From: Gigaspora margarita
Taxonomy: Eukaryota; Glomeromycota; Glomeromycetes; Diversisporales; Gigasporaceae
DNA length: 64,000 bases
Reading direction: 5' to 3'
NCBI GenBank assembly: GCA_009809945.1
Contig: WTPW01000190.1
Coordinates: forward strand, 93,927-157,926
Under the pieces are notes generated by a model. That model had not been told where the DNA came from and did no database searches. It worked only from the letters and a program-made list of their open reading frames with translations. The stretch's first letter is position 1, and the number at the start of each line of letters is the position of its first letter. Of this stretch, positions 46,641 to 59,470 are shown in pieces. A program made the translations under genes and the position numbers.

Positions 46641-47393
46641 TCCTGCGGGCCGATAGCGTAGTGGTTGCACTCCCAGGACATTAACTGTTTCAAGCGTAAG
46701 GTCGCCAGTTCAAGTCTTATGAACGGCAAAAATAACTACACATGATCATGTGAAGAACGGCTTGAATTAGGATGCTAGGACCACGTTTGGACAGCTCAGC
46801 CACAGCAAGTTGTGTTCTTTATAGTTGTACAGTTGTATTCCCTGTTTGGAAATAGAAATCAGATCTTATCCAAAAACAGAAGGTGACCATTCCAAATACG
46901 AATTAGACAGAATATGGAGTAATCTGCCCTAACGAGGTGTACCGCTGTCCGCCTTGGGGATGAAAAAATTCTGGATGAATCGGACNAGGTCGGAAGCTNA
47001 AGTTGGAGGAATGACCNGCTCAAGACNGATTGGATAGAACATNGAGTAGTCTGCTCTAACGGGGCGAGCAAGTGACCTCGGGGACGAAAAAGTTCTGGAA
47101 GAATCGAATTGGGTCGGGCGCTAAGGAAGATATCGCCGGATACCCTGAAATGGGTATGCAAGAACTATAGTCGAAACTCTCGATAGTAAAATAGGCCAAC
47201 TGGTTGAAACCAGTTGGGACAATAAAACCAAAAATAGGATGGCTTAGTACTAGTTAGCCACGGTAGATAATAGTAAATAGATACATATATGTAGATCATT
47301 ACAAAAATGTATAAAAAATAAAAATGTAAAAATTAATAACAAAAAGGTCATAATAAAGAAGCGCCACTCAGTGCCCCTAGCAATACGACTAGG

Positions 47394-47421
<28 letters not shown>
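46641..47421 (+). mobile_element. tRNA-derived SINE with dimeric body and poly-A tail
   Basis: Flanked by a perfect 14-bp duplication AAAAAAGGATTAGC (46,627-46,640; 47,422-47,435), though part of it is A-run. The head carries Pol III promoter boxes: A-box TAGCGTAGTGG (46,655-46,665) and B-box AGTTCAAGTCT (46,707-46,717). The body holds two ~80-bp related units, period ~121 (46,907-46,985 and 47,028-47,107: GAGTAATCTGCCCTAACG..., GGGGATGAAAAAATTCTGGA...). A CCCTAG...CTAGGG hairpin precedes the ~30-nt A tail (from 47,398). Several N bases lie in the dimer. Retroposition by a LINE is inferred. Confidence 0.88.
46655..46717 (+). promoter_or_regulatory. internal Pol III promoter (A and B boxes) of the SINE
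   Basis: TAGCGTAGTGG and AGTTCAAGTCT match tRNA A- and B-box consensus closely, with ordinary spacing (~41 nt between). No clean tRNA cloverleaf was attempted beyond this. Confidence 0.75.
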
Positions 47422-47431
<10 letters not shown>

Positions 47432-47486
47432 TAGCAATTTGAACTTCATCAATTTTATTGGTCGGGACTAGGTTGTACACACTGTA

Positions 47487-48960
47487 GCATTTTTAGACCA
47501 AAGCTCTATAAAAGCTGCTTTTGATCTTTTGCTTATTAAAAACCCTTTAACTATAACCTTTTCATAAAAACTTAAGTTCTTCTAATTTGACCTGCTCTAG
47601 GTTCTAGAGGAAGATCCTATAAAGTTACTTCTATTTTTCATTTAGAAAAATTCTCATTTGAATTCTTCTGGCAAAGAGACTCCTTCATTTCAACCCTAAA
47701 CTTTGTGTTAACTTCACTAAAGTCCTGCCCATTAATCTCTAGGTTGTTACTGTCCTTGAACCTTTAATTTCTTTCTCATCTTCTGCTAATAATATGCTAT
47801 TTGTGGAAATTTCTTGTACATCTTGCATCTTTGTTCCATTATGTATTATACCTATATAATTACCTGATAATTCTTCATCTGGAGTGCCAAGTAGCTCCTC
47901 TTTTACTACATTTTCTGACTTCTGGATTTTTGTTTTGGCTTGCTTTTCCACTGGACCCTCTTTGCGGCTTGTACTAATTTCTGTTGTAAATTCTATCTTC
48001 TCTCTTTTTCTGTTATTTTTCATCTTACTTTCAGCAGTATTTGACAGTACCCATCTTGAGCTAAATATGTCTTCTGCTTTTATAAATATACTGAACTCTT
48101 AAATGAAGATGCCAAGTGTCCTGTTAAATCTATTTTATTTTTTGCTACACCCTCTATTTCTATACTTTCTACCTCTTCTAATTTTTCTACACCACTTTTC
48201 TCATACATTTGTTTTGTAGAATCAATTTTGCTTATACTTGCTAGATTCTCAAGCACTATACTTTCTATCTCTCCTATACTGTAATTGGTTGTTCTACATT
48301 CCATCTCCAGTAAACATTTTTTTCTTAGCTGTAACTTCTTCTTACTGCTTTTTCTCCCAGCTCTTCTTCTTGAATTCCTTCAACTGCTTCTGCATAATTT
48401 TATAGTAGTTTCAAGAAGGTGTCTTATTATACATATTTCTTCTGCAGAAATTATTTGAATTTCTTGTGCTAGCTCTGTATCTACTATTTGTACTCTAGTA
48501 CAATTCCTATTTAAATACTTTGTGCATTCATGCACACCATACCTTAGTGCATGACAGCCCCTTTCAGAAACTTTATCTTCCAGCCTAGGACCTGTTGGTT
48601 GTTCATTGATATCAGTAAATCTAATTTATCTATTTGGGTTAAGTATTTCATGATTACATAACTTAATATTTTGTTTACTTTTCTGATCAATTGTTTATTT
48701 GTTTACTTTGCTGTATCTGATTATGTTTGTTTATGTATCTTTCAATTGATTTGTACTACAGGGTTTCAATCAATTGCTACTTTTTTTAAAAGATTTTTCA
48801 AAAGTTTTAATTTCACAGTTTATCTACTATTGCTTTTCTGATAGTTTATTTTCACTCTACCAAACTATATCTTAAATCTAGCTCTCTTCTTCTTTACTTA
48901 GTACTGTTTTGTATATTTTCTAATGCTTTTATAGCTCAAATACCTTATTTTGTTTTTTGA
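47487..48960 (-). mobile_element. LINE fragment A: 5' end, N-terminal domain
   Basis: Reverse strand from ~48,640: DKVSERGCHALRYGVHEC then TKYLNRNC (~48,510-48,570), a CCHC-like arrangement; ETTIKLCRSS (~48,410); then an acidic, lysine-rich region (48,080-48,304 and 47,739-48,023, for example EEVESIEIEGVAKNK). Upstream to ~48,960 is presumed 5' leader. The fragment ends at the TA of the mariner-type MITE. Confidence 0.65.
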
Positions 48961-49539
48961 TGAATTTGGATTTGAGGATTTATGGAAAGAGTTTCCAATG
49001 AGTTAAAAAAATAAAGATATTATAAAGTATACTAAACTTTTTAAAACAGTAAATTTTATTTGTAATCTATGTAATCAAGTTATTTATTAAACCTATGTGG
49101 CCTGTTTTTTATAGAAAAGTTATAATATTTATTATATGAATTTTTTTAATAGTTAGGGTCATATTTGTAATTAGAATTAAAGTTAGTGCTATTTTAAAAA
49201 GCTTGCTAATAATGGTTATCTGCACATAATATCAGTATCAAAAAGTATATAAATTTTAGAGTACATCTAGAAGTATCAAAAAGTAAGTGCAGGAGTCTCA
49301 AAATATAAGTTTTGCAACACTATACATACCATATATTTCTGGATAGCATATTTTTGGATTATAGGCATTTTAACATTCTTATCACTTAATGCAAGGGTAG
49401 CTTATTATTAAAAATTCTCACACATACCTGATTAATAAATTTCACATACATATATATTTACTAGAACTTGGCATAGTTTAGTAGTACTAGCACTTGAGCT
49501 CTAGTATATACATATGTATATACATATGTACATTTGTTG

Positions 49540-50040
49540 TCTTTCACTTATTTTTTTTTTTTAAAAAAAATTTTAGTATTTTTATTTTTCTATATTAATT
49601 TTTTTGTTTTTAATTTTTTTTTCTTTTTTTTTTGTTTTATTTATTTTTTGATTTTTTTTAATTATTTTATTTTTTTCATTATATATATATATTTTAATTA
49701 TTTTTTTATTTTTTTTTGTTATATTTATTTTTTTATTTTTTTGTTATATTTATTTTTTCATTTTTTATTTTTTTTATTATTTTTTTAATTAATTTTTTTA
49801 TTTTTTTTGTTATATTTATTATTTTTTATTTTTTTTATTTCTTTTATTTGTTTTTAATTATTTTTCACTTTATTTGTTTTTTTATTCAAAATTTTTTTTA
49901 TTTTATACTTTTATTTTTTATTTTTATCATTTTTTATTTTAATTTTTTTTATTTTTATCATTTTTTATTTTAATTTTTTTATTTTATACTTTTTATTTTT
50001 TATTTTTATTGCTTTTTTTATTTTAATTTTTTTATTCGGG
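49540..50040 (+). repeat. T-rich low-complexity tract
   Basis: About 85-90% T by eye, TTTTTATTTTT units. The long Phe-rich ORFs across it are artefacts. Confidence 0.9.
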
Positions 50041-50239
50041 TTAAATTTTTTATTTCTGTTATTTTTTCATAAATATTTTAAATTGGTTTTTTTTAAATCA
50101 TAGTATATACTTATTTATTTTTATTAAAAATTTTTTATCATTATTTTTAAGTTAAATTAATTTCTAAATTATCTTTAATGTTTTATTCTTTTTTTATTTA
50201 CTTTATTTATTTATTTGTTTTTTTTTGTTGTTTTTTCTC

Positions 50240-50410
50240 TAGGTGAATTGGTTTTTTATGGGCAAATAAGGGTTAGTTGGGTAGATAATGTATGTATAGG
50301 TGGAAAAATAGATCTTTTACAGATGGGGAAGCATGGGGCAAATAGATCTTTTTCAAGTAGAAAGGTGAGCGAATGGATCTTTTATGGGTAGAAGGGTAGG
50401 GTAATAAATA
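50240..50410 (+). repeat. three ~50-bp AAATAGATCTTTT units
   Basis: AATAGATCTTTTACAGATGG, AATAGATCTTTTTCAAGTAG and AATGGATCTTTTATGGGTAG, each followed by G-rich GGGGAAGCATGGGG-like sequence. Confidence 0.7.
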
Positions 50411-53400
50411 AGTTTGGTAGTATGCATATGTGGAAATAAAAAGTAAATTTTCAGTTATTTTTTACTATGGAAATAACTAGAAATTTACTTTTTATTCCCC
50501 TAGAAGAAAGCTGACAGCACTTTAACAACATATATATGTACATAAATTTACTTACATTCTTGTGACAGTTGAGATATTCAACTCTGCAATTTGATTAGTT
50601 GATAAGGTCAACCTGTTATGTGATATTTTCAAATCTGATAACCTGCTATAACTAATACAAAACCAGTTTACTATGTATACCAGTTTTGGAAAGGTCAACT
50701 GTATATATTTTTTGTACTTTATATATTTATTAAAGTTAGCTAATTAGTAAAATTTAGAGAATTATAGCATTTTGTATAAGTTAATTAATAAAATTATTAA
50801 AAATATTACACAGAAGACACTTAGAAATGGAAATGTCCCATTTGAAATTTAAAATTTAATAATTTTAAAATTATTCAAGTGATTGATTTTGATATTTTAT
50901 AATTTTCTAAATTTTGATTGGCTATATTTTTTGTAATTTGATTGGATACTTAAATAAAAATATTATTAAAAAATAATTATATAAATTTATATTATTACAA
51001 CTAAAATTACAAGTTAAAATTTATTAAAAGCTATTTTAAATTATTATTTTGCAATTCTAAATATTTATTCTTTATATAAGATAAAAAAAATTACATTGTT
51101 TTTTACTATATATTCTATTTTGGATTATTTATATAATAAAATACAGAATTTTAATCTGTAATAACTTGATAACTAATAATTTTTTAAAAATATTAAGGCT
51201 ATTATTTTATAGTAAATTGATTTAGTTTTAAAATAGCAGCTTTCTTTTTTCTGTATCTTTTTTGTATTATAAGTTATTAGCTTTTAAATACTAGCTATTT
51301 TATTGTTATTTTTAAGTGTTCTTCACTATATATTGCTTGTAATTTTACTAATTGATTGTAACTTATTGGTTTTAGTAAACTTATTCAGAACTAAAAATTA
51401 CATCAAATTAGTTTATCTTATTTTCTTAAAATTTGAAAAAATGCTTAATTTTAAATTGTTAATAAAAATTTCTAAAATTAAAAATCTTTATTAAATTTTA
51501 AGAAAAATAAGATAAAATATACTAATATGATATATTTATTGGTATTTAGCAAGTTTACTTAGCAATAAGTTAGAATCAATTAGTAAAATCTCAAGTAATA
51601 TAAATATTTTTAATATTTTTATTAATAAAATTATACAAATTTATAGAATTCTCTAAACTTTACTAAATGATTCAACTTTTGCTATAAGTAAAATTTGTTT
51701 TTTTTTTTAAATTTGGCAATTATACTAGTATTTTATTAGAATAATTATAATATCTCTAAGAATCCATGCTAATTAAAGCTAAATCCTATCTAAATTCTAA
51801 ATGCTAACTAATCTAGCTCTTTGTAACTAATGTCCAAATTACTCATGTTTGATCTGCTATAGTAAACTTTATTTTATATTAATTATTCTGTACTAAAAAA
51901 TTAATATATACTAAATAGTATTTATGTTCTAACTTATCATAATTGCTTTCTTTTTTTTCAAACCTTCTTCTTCAAGCTTTATAAGCAGAAGGATTCAAAA
52001 TTCTGATTGACTAAAAAGAAAATAACAAGAAATAGAAAAGGAAAATAATAAATAGGAAGTACTATAAAACCTACATGTAGAAAAAAGACAAATAAGAAAA
52101 AAAAAGAGCAAAAAAAAAGAAACAATCTATACTATTATAAACCATGCTGGAAATAACAAAAATTATAACAAAGACAATAGTTGTATATCTCTATTTTAAT
52201 AGTAAGATTTTCTTTCTGACTATATATATTTCTTCTTTAAATATCTCTTTGACCAAAGATGCTAGATTATTGTTACATGTAGTAGCACTATATTGAAACC
52301 AAACAAACATGTGGTTGCATTCTACTAAATTGTTTAAAAATAAATGTAAACAATACCAATTTTTTGATAAGAGTAAGCTATTTGCCCACTTTTTTAAAAA
52401 ATTTTAAAAAGAGAATAATAAGACAAAATAAAGATAGGAATCATTATATCAAATTTAAAAGGAAAGCATATTAGAAAACTTATTTTTTGTTGTTCTCTAT
52501 TGTTTTGCTATAGGTTACTTCATTATTAAAGAAGCTCTTAAATCTCTACTTAATTTTTGTACAAGGGTGCTACCTTCTGACAGTTATCATGTAAAGGATG
52601 TTTTTGGCTTGCATACTAAATATACAAAGAAGTTCTCATAAAGTAAGTAGTTAATCTTTATAAAAACTAGATTTCTGTGTTATCCTATTATACATTAAGT
52701 ACAAGCAACTCTTCAACACAAAAACTTTTTGTTTTTCTTAAGTGAAAAAATTTGTCCAAGTGAATATCAGAAAGAGTTTTTTATAAGTAGACTTGTTTAG
52801 CATAAAAATATATTATATTAAAATATTTTATTTTTATTTTTTTTAAATTTGGGCAATGATACTTAATTTTGAATTTTTATTAAAATTTTTTAAAATTAAA
52901 TATCATTTTTCAAATTTTAAGAAAGTAAAAAATTAAATACAGTCAAACCCCTAAATGCACACACTCTCTATATGCAACTATAGCCTGGTCCTGAGCTTGG
53001 AACTTAAGCACCTTCTACATGCACCCTTCTAAATGCACATGTGACTAATTTCAATACTGGTCACTAATAATATTATATTTTTTTTATGAGTTTTACTAAA
53101 ACACACCTATGGAGTTTGTTTTACACTATATTACATAAGGTAGCTGCGCGATGCTGTCATGCAAAACCAGAAACAGAAGAATCAGTAGATCATTTTAGAA
53201 GTTTTAAAAAATGAAATATTTTAACAGTTTATTAATACTAACTAATAAATTATGTTAGTTTACATGTGTATTGTACAGAGTTGGCATATAACTAGGTCAC
53301 ATTAATAAATTCTGAAATGAGTTATATGAATTCATTAATTACATTAGTAGTTTAATTGGTCATGTGCCAATACTATGTACATTTTTTAGTGTTTATTGTT

Positions 53401-53829
53401 TAATTTTGTTTAAAATTTTAACTTATTCGGTATGATAATGAAATATAATATAGGAAGCATTTTATATAGAGAACAAAGTTGTAAAAATATATATATATAT
53501 ATTTTTTTTTTAGAAATCAAGTAGTATATAAATAGACAAAACCAGTATTACTATTAAAATTTGGAAGAGCATCAGATTAGAGGGCCAGATTTAGGTTAGC
53601 AATAGTGAACAAGAGAAGGAACACATAAGGTTGGATTTATAAATATACCAAAATGGGATTCACAAAGAAATAATACAAAAATAGATAAAAGCCAAGAGAT
53701 ACGATATAATAAAAATTCATTAAGAAAACTTTATTATAATAGAGGAATCATTTAGCCAATATCTAATGCTATCTAATACCTCATTCTTGCTCTCTCTATT
53801 ATGTATAAGGCAAAGATAGTACCGAAACC

Positions 53830-54130
53830 TTTTTTGGCAATTCTAAAAGTTTTGAGTTCAGATTATAGCTTCCGAAACCTTATCCAAAACTCGAAACCTT
53901 ACCCGAAACCCAAAACCTCAACTGAAACCCGAAACCTTAACTGAAACCCTGAAACTGCCAAAACATTAATAACTTATTTGTTTATTCTCTCCAAAATTAG
54001 TGCTGATACCCTTTAGTGCCAAATTTGAAGTTTTGGGCTTCAGATTATAATTTCTGAAACCTTATTCGAAACTCGAAACCTTACACGAAACCTGAAACCT
54101 CATTCAAACTGAAACCTCACCTGAATACCA
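53830..54130 (+). repeat. GAAACC array, left arm
   Basis: About fifteen CGAAACC/TGAAACC units with TTCAGATTATAG-TTCCGAAACC at the start. The reverse complement occurs at 55,910-56,045, giving a long-range inverted pair. Confidence 0.75.
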
Positions 54131-54499
54131 AAAACTACCCCAACTTCCATATACATTGATTGCAGTTATGTATTATATATCTCTTTCAATTATATATCAA
54201 GTATGCTGTGTATCTCTTCAATATACATTAATCGCACTGGTATATTATATATCTCCTTAAAGAATTCAATAAATCTAACAATTTATTGTATGCATGCAGT
54301 CCTTTTTGTTGTTATGATTCATAAGTACAACAAGAAAGGTATAATTCTGAAGTTTATATTCTGACAATCAATATTGCTTTTGCAAGCATCAGTTTTTTTA
54401 CTTATTACCTAAAAACTGGGCACAATATCAAGTAATAATAAGTAATTAGTACGTCCATATTTACTAATGAGAGAATTGATAGGTTATCGCAGAATTAAA

Positions 54500-55150
54500 T
54501 AAATTGTTAGTATCAAAAGACATAAAATACTTATCAATTATCATTGGCGGAGAACTCTTTCTGATGTTCATCTGGACCAAATTTCAAATGGAAGAAAAAC
54601 AAAAAGTTTTTTGTTGGAGCATTGCCAGATACTTAAAGTACTGTAGGATAACACAATATACGGTTTTTAAAAAAAGGTCAACTACCGCACTGGGGACTCC
54701 TCTTTTATATTCGGCATGCAAGCTAGAAGTGTCAGTTGTGCAAGATAACTGGTAGTTGGTGGGTGCCCTTGGTACAAGAAATTCTAGTAAAGATGATAGT
54801 AGTCTTTGTCGACGAAGTATATTGTGGTAAAACAATGGGAACAACAAAAAATGAGTTTTATCTTCCTATACTTTCCTTTAAATTTGCTTCAAGTGATATC
54901 TTTTGCTCTTTTGGCTTTTCAAAATTTTGACAAAAGTGGGCGATTCAGCTTACCCTCTCCAAAAGTTCAGTATTGTTTACAGCATCCAAATTGGGTAAGC
55001 GGCTACCTAATTGGAATCAAGTCACGAGCGAGTTTCTGGTCTAACGAAACAAACAATGAAGAACACGTGAGTTTTTTGGAGGAAAACTTTGATGTGAAAT
55101 TTCTTTCTAGAAGGTTCTATAAGGCGCTAGCTTCTCTACAGTCATTCTAG
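54500..55150 (+). other. unrecognised ORF segment, less AT-rich
   Basis: Overlapping small ORFs: 54,504-54,755 (contains LSIIIGGELFLMFIWTKFQM, then KRSTTALGTPLLYSACKL) and 54,806-55,150 (contains QNFDKSGRFSLPSPK, YCLQHPNWVSGYLIG and ends KALASLQSF). Base composition is richer in G+C than the flanks. They could be exons of one frameshifted gene carried by the surrounding element. I recognise no family. Confidence 0.3.
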
Positions 55151-55909
55151 GTTTTTTTATGATTTTTACTGATCTTACATATAGTACATAAATAGATGTA
55201 GAGTAGAGACTTGTCTGTTTAGTGTAGTATATAATTTTTATCATCTAGTACAGGTTTAATAGTACACTTTTCAGTTCTGTCATTACTTCTTTTGTTTTTT
55301 TTATCTTTGTCTCTGTTTATTTCTTTTATATTTTGGTTATTCGTTTAGATTAAGATAGTCTTTCTCTCATTTTTTCTTCCCCTTTATTTTCTTTTACTTG
55401 TTTTTTTCTTTTCTTTTAGAATAAGATTATCCTATCTGGTGGCTTAGGTAGGAAGAATCTAAAAGTTAGCCTTTGATAGGGCTGACAAAGTTCCCTAATT
55501 TTCCGTTGAAAGTTAGTGCAACAGGTCGCATCTGGGCACAATTTCTGTAGCCATATGATATTGGACTTGCAATTGGAGGGTTTTATAATACGTAAAGTTT
55601 TATGTATATAAACTTATTAATGTAGTACTAGTAAGACTGTCAAAGAAATAAAAAAAAATCATCATTAGCAATTTTGTCTATTGTCCTAGAATTTTGCAAT
55701 CAGTTGTAATAACGGTATGATATTAAAAATAAAGTTGACCAGCTTTAAAAAAAACCCTGAACACACTGAGGTAGTGAAAAAAATTGCCAAAATCATAATT
55801 AAAAAAAAAGATCTATACAATATTATTATTTATTCAAAAATAATTTTACATTTTGGGTTCATTAAAAATAAAGCAACCTTATAATAAATTTATAAGCTTC
55901 AATATTATA

Positions 55910-56045
55910 TTTTTGAGTTTCAGATTATAGGTTTGGGTTTCAGATTATAGTTTCAGGGTTTCAGGTTTCAGAGTTTCAGTTTTTTTAAAAAAATCTGAAA
56001 CTAGTTTCAAATTAGAACTGTTCCGAAACTAGTTTCAGGTAGGTT
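55910..56045 (-). repeat. GGTTTC array, right arm
   Basis: GTTTCAGATTATAG and GGTTTCAGG units, the inverse of 53,830-54,130. Ends with GAAACTAGTTTC palindromes. Confidence 0.7.
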
Positions 56046-58046
56046 TTGTTTTGACGCCATGTTTGGTATAAGGGACAAAAACCTCTCAATACACAAAGAG
56101 TGAACACATCAGACTTATATATATTTGTAATCTATATAAATTATTTACACCAATCAATTGTCAGTTTAACTTCCTTCTGTCTTACACAATCAATTCGTCA
56201 TTGAGATGCGACAACTAAAAATCTAATTGCCTTTCAACACCTATAAACTTGATCATAATATTACTTTGTGTGAGGGGTGAGACGATAATATTTAAACACT
56301 TCATATTTATTCGTCCCTAAAAGAAGCAATAATAATTCATATATAATTGATTTGTGTACAAAAGCGATAGCATGATGATTATTAATATAAACATTTGACA
56401 CATCATGATAGATTTAATTAATTGTACCCCCAAGGATATCTAAATAAGGTAATATAAGTAACATGTATTACAGAGGTACAATTGAAAGGTTTAAGGATGA
56501 TTGAATGTAACAATAATCGATCAAATAAAGCAGGGGCAGATTAAGGAAATGCTGTGATTTTTGGATGCAGAAATATTATTATAATAATACTGGTAAGATA
56601 AGAAATAAATCAAATAAAATGAGGCACAACTTAAAACTTGAAATACTTACTTAAAATAGTCCTTTTAAGGGATAATCATGTACGAATGCATGTACATACT
56701 TACAAAAGCTATATTTAACCAGTTTAATATAAAATGCAAATCGGACCATTGCATTTCACAATGTCATGCAAAAATATAACCAATCAAAGAACCATATTTG
56801 TTAACATCATTTCACTCTTCAGATAACCATGCACTTTGTTTCACTCCATTCCTGGTATAAAACAGAATTTCGACATTTTTATAAAAAAGATTTTGAGCAA
56901 AAAAAAATTATTACTGTAACCACATATCGGAACCCCTTAAACATCAACCCCTACATGATAAATAGACATGAAATGTAAACCTGAAATACTCACTTAAAAA
57001 TAGTCCCCTTTGCAGGAACAATCACGCACGAATAGCATGTCATATGTAAAAAAGTCATACCAAACCAGTTCAACATAAAAAGCAAATATGGATCATCGCA
57101 TTCCACAATGTCATGTGAAAATACAACCAATCAAAGAACTATATTTGCTCACACCATTTCACTCTTCAGATAACCATGACTTCGTATTTTATACTCCGCT
57201 CCTAGTACAAAAAAATTAGAATAGCCAATAAAATTTAAGATCAGGTGTAATATAAAATTTCATTTTTTTGTTTATTTTTTTAAAAAAACATTCATATCTC
57301 AAAATTTTGCTTATAAAACCAACTTTGGGGCTCTAATAAAAAAATTTCTTGCTAAATTTTGTATATACTAATGCTCTGACAAAATTCCAGGCCTTACCCT
57401 AACCCTAAAGTAATCAAAATTTATTTTTTGTTTTATAAAATTTATTTTTTTGATTTTGTTACATGGATTTGCAAATCTAATTTACCTATAGTGGTAAAAC
57501 ACCATAAGTGCATTTTATAATAATTGTTTTTTATAACTTATTTTTAGTTATAATTGATTTTGGTTAATTGTAAATAGTTATTACATAGTAAAGTCTAAAT
57601 TTTACTATGCAAATTGAATGTTATCATCTAAATAAACTTGTTTGAAAATCAAAATATATATAAACTGAAATTTTTATCAAATTCAGAGTACTTTTTATTA
57701 TTTGACTTTTAATTTTTAATTGCAATGAATATATTTTTTTAAAAAAATTTTAATTTTTTTGTTGAATATAAAAATTAAAAACCAAATAATAAAATGTTTT
57801 CCAATATTAATAAAAATTTCAAAAAATGTATATTATAATTTTTAAACAACTTTACTTAGCAATTATAATTGATTTATATAATAAACTTTAAATTTTACTA
57901 TATAGTGACCATTATCGATCATGGGTAGCAATTTTTGGATAAAAGGTGTTAAAGTATTGATGATGTATTTAACTTCACTTTTGATGGCTATCTAAGTTAA
58001 TTCTATAAATGCACACTCCTACTAAGTGCATAATTATACCTGGTTC

Positions 58047-58326
58047 TAGTATTGTACATTTTGACTGTTCACAGCCTTTTTTGACTAGCCCATGTCCAAA
58101 ATTGTCCAAACATCCAAGATTGTCATAAGCTTGTCCAGGCTTTAATAATTAATAAATTTATTTAAAAAATATATAACTATATATTTTTTTAAATGCTAAA
58201 CACATTTTGATTAAAATTTAAATAAGTTATCTTAATAAAATTTTAAGTAATTTTACTTTATTTAATTGTTCAAAATTGTTTAAACTGTCCAAATTCATTG
58301 TTCAAAATTATTCTGTGACAACATTG
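58047..58326 (-). mobile_element. 280-bp hAT-type MITE, copy 1 (inverted)
   Basis: Reverse complement of 59,471-59,750, equal length. 8-bp duplication CCTGGTTC / CCTGGTCC (58,039-58,046; 58,327-58,334), one mismatch. Ends TAGTATTGTAC and GTGACAACATTG are eroded CAGTGTTGT. GTCCAAAATTGTCCAA subrepeats. Confidence 0.88.
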
Positions 58327-59470
58327 CCTGGTCCCTAGAGTGTGCACTTAGAGAAATCTGACTATATACTGATTTGATACATTTTTTAGTATTTAACAAG
58401 TTTACTTAGTGCAAGAAGTTAGAATCATTAGTAAAATTTCAAGTAATATAATATTTTTAATAAATTTATCAATAAAATTATACAAAATGCTATGATTCTC
58501 TAAATTTACCAATTAATTCTAACTTCATGCTCTAAGTAAACATACATAGCACAAAAATACATACTGTATTACTGCAAAATAAAGCACACCTGCATGGTGT
58601 TTTGATCACCTGCACACTATGTTGAGTGCATGCATATGTGCTATTTTGAGGTGACCTGATTTTTTATCTGTACCAGCACTAAAAATCTAAACCTTAATAT
58701 ATATACATATATATAGGAACAATTAACCTATTGTTGAACTTCTACGTAATGATAGTAATAAGCAAATTATTTATTTTGTAAAGCCTGCACATATATAAAG
58801 CATCACCTGTAGATTTAGACCCTATTTTTCTTTGTTATTTGGCATTATTACACAGCACCTAAGGCCATTATAGTTCTAACTTTAAAAAGGATGTGCATAA
58901 AACATTCATTTATTATCAAAAATTATATTCCAGTATTAAAATCAAAAAGAATGGCCATAACAATTTATTATCCTGCTAGGATAAGGGTAGTATAACCATC
59001 GTATGGGGGAGCTTGGTACATTCATGCCACTGATAGTTGACATAAGAATGTTATATGAATTTGGTAGTAATATATGGGACACAGATATTAATGATTTATT
59101 AGGCATTTATTATTAAAAGAATATATATTTATTTAAGGATAATTTTTGAGAGCATAAATTAGATACATTTGATTAATAGTGAGAACAACCCTTTATATGC
59201 ATTCTAGATCTCAGGCAAGGTTACATGTTTACTTTGCTACTATTACGTCTATGCTATGATAGCTATGCTTATTTTGTGGCTTCTGTGTTAGCCCTACAAC
59301 TTTGACTGCATTGATGCAGTGGCTTTTGAACCTTCATTGCCAAACAGGTAGCTTACTCTCATGTTTTAATGCACCTGAAATGAGGATCATAGGATTAAGT
59401 CACCAAGAATACATAATAATACCTAATACTAGAAAGGTAAGTTTAACATAGCTATAATGATACCATTATG

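Larger units (their letters stand above)
46219..47484. mobile_element. TA-flanked MITE, copy 2, split by a SINE
   Basis: Inverted ends CAGTGCGTACAACCTAGT / ACTAGGTTGTACACACTG with TA at 46,217-46,218 and 47,485-47,486. Body equals 25,716-26,164 (GGCCAAATTT units). Without the SINE and one duplication it would be ~470 bp. It interrupts the LINE N-terminal region. Confidence 0.88.
48961..53141. other. AT-rich non-coding stretch
   Basis: No gene recognised. 49,540-50,040 is ~500 bp of TTTTTATTTTT-type low complexity; 50,240-50,410 has ~50-bp AAATAGATCTTTT...GGGTAG tandem units. A GTTAGAATCAATTAGTAAAA block at 51,540-51,685 recurs at 58,385-58,520 and, inverted, near 50,720-50,810. TACAGTCAAACCCCTAAATG at 52,939 resembles a mariner-type MITE end. 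Confidence 0.6.
53142..57205 (+). mobile_element. large non-coding element family, copy 3
   Basis: Left terminus GGTAGCTGCGCGATGCTGTC then AAACCAGAAACAGA. Right-type ends at ~56,857 (CTCCATTCCTGGTATA) and ~57,205 (CTCCGCTCCTAGTAC), each preceded by ATTTCACTCTTCAGATAACC; the two right units are ~350 bp apart. Contains inverted GAAACC arrays and a less AT-rich segment (54.5-55.2 kb) with small ORFs. Same orientation as the other two copies. Confidence 0.6.

Noticed and set aside
46648-46726. Functional tRNA gene
   Set aside because: Pol III boxes are good, but the sequence is the head of a SINE with target duplications and A tail, and no clean anticodon arm was seen.
47250-47480. Minus-strand ORF with a poly-Phe run
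   Set aside because: It reads the poly-A tail of the SINE in antisense.
49534-49973. Two Phe-rich ORFs
   Set aside because: Pure TTTTTA low complexity.
53142-57205. LTR retrotransposon
   Set aside because: No long direct terminal repeats, primer-binding site or pol motifs; the ends match the asymmetric non-coding family instead.
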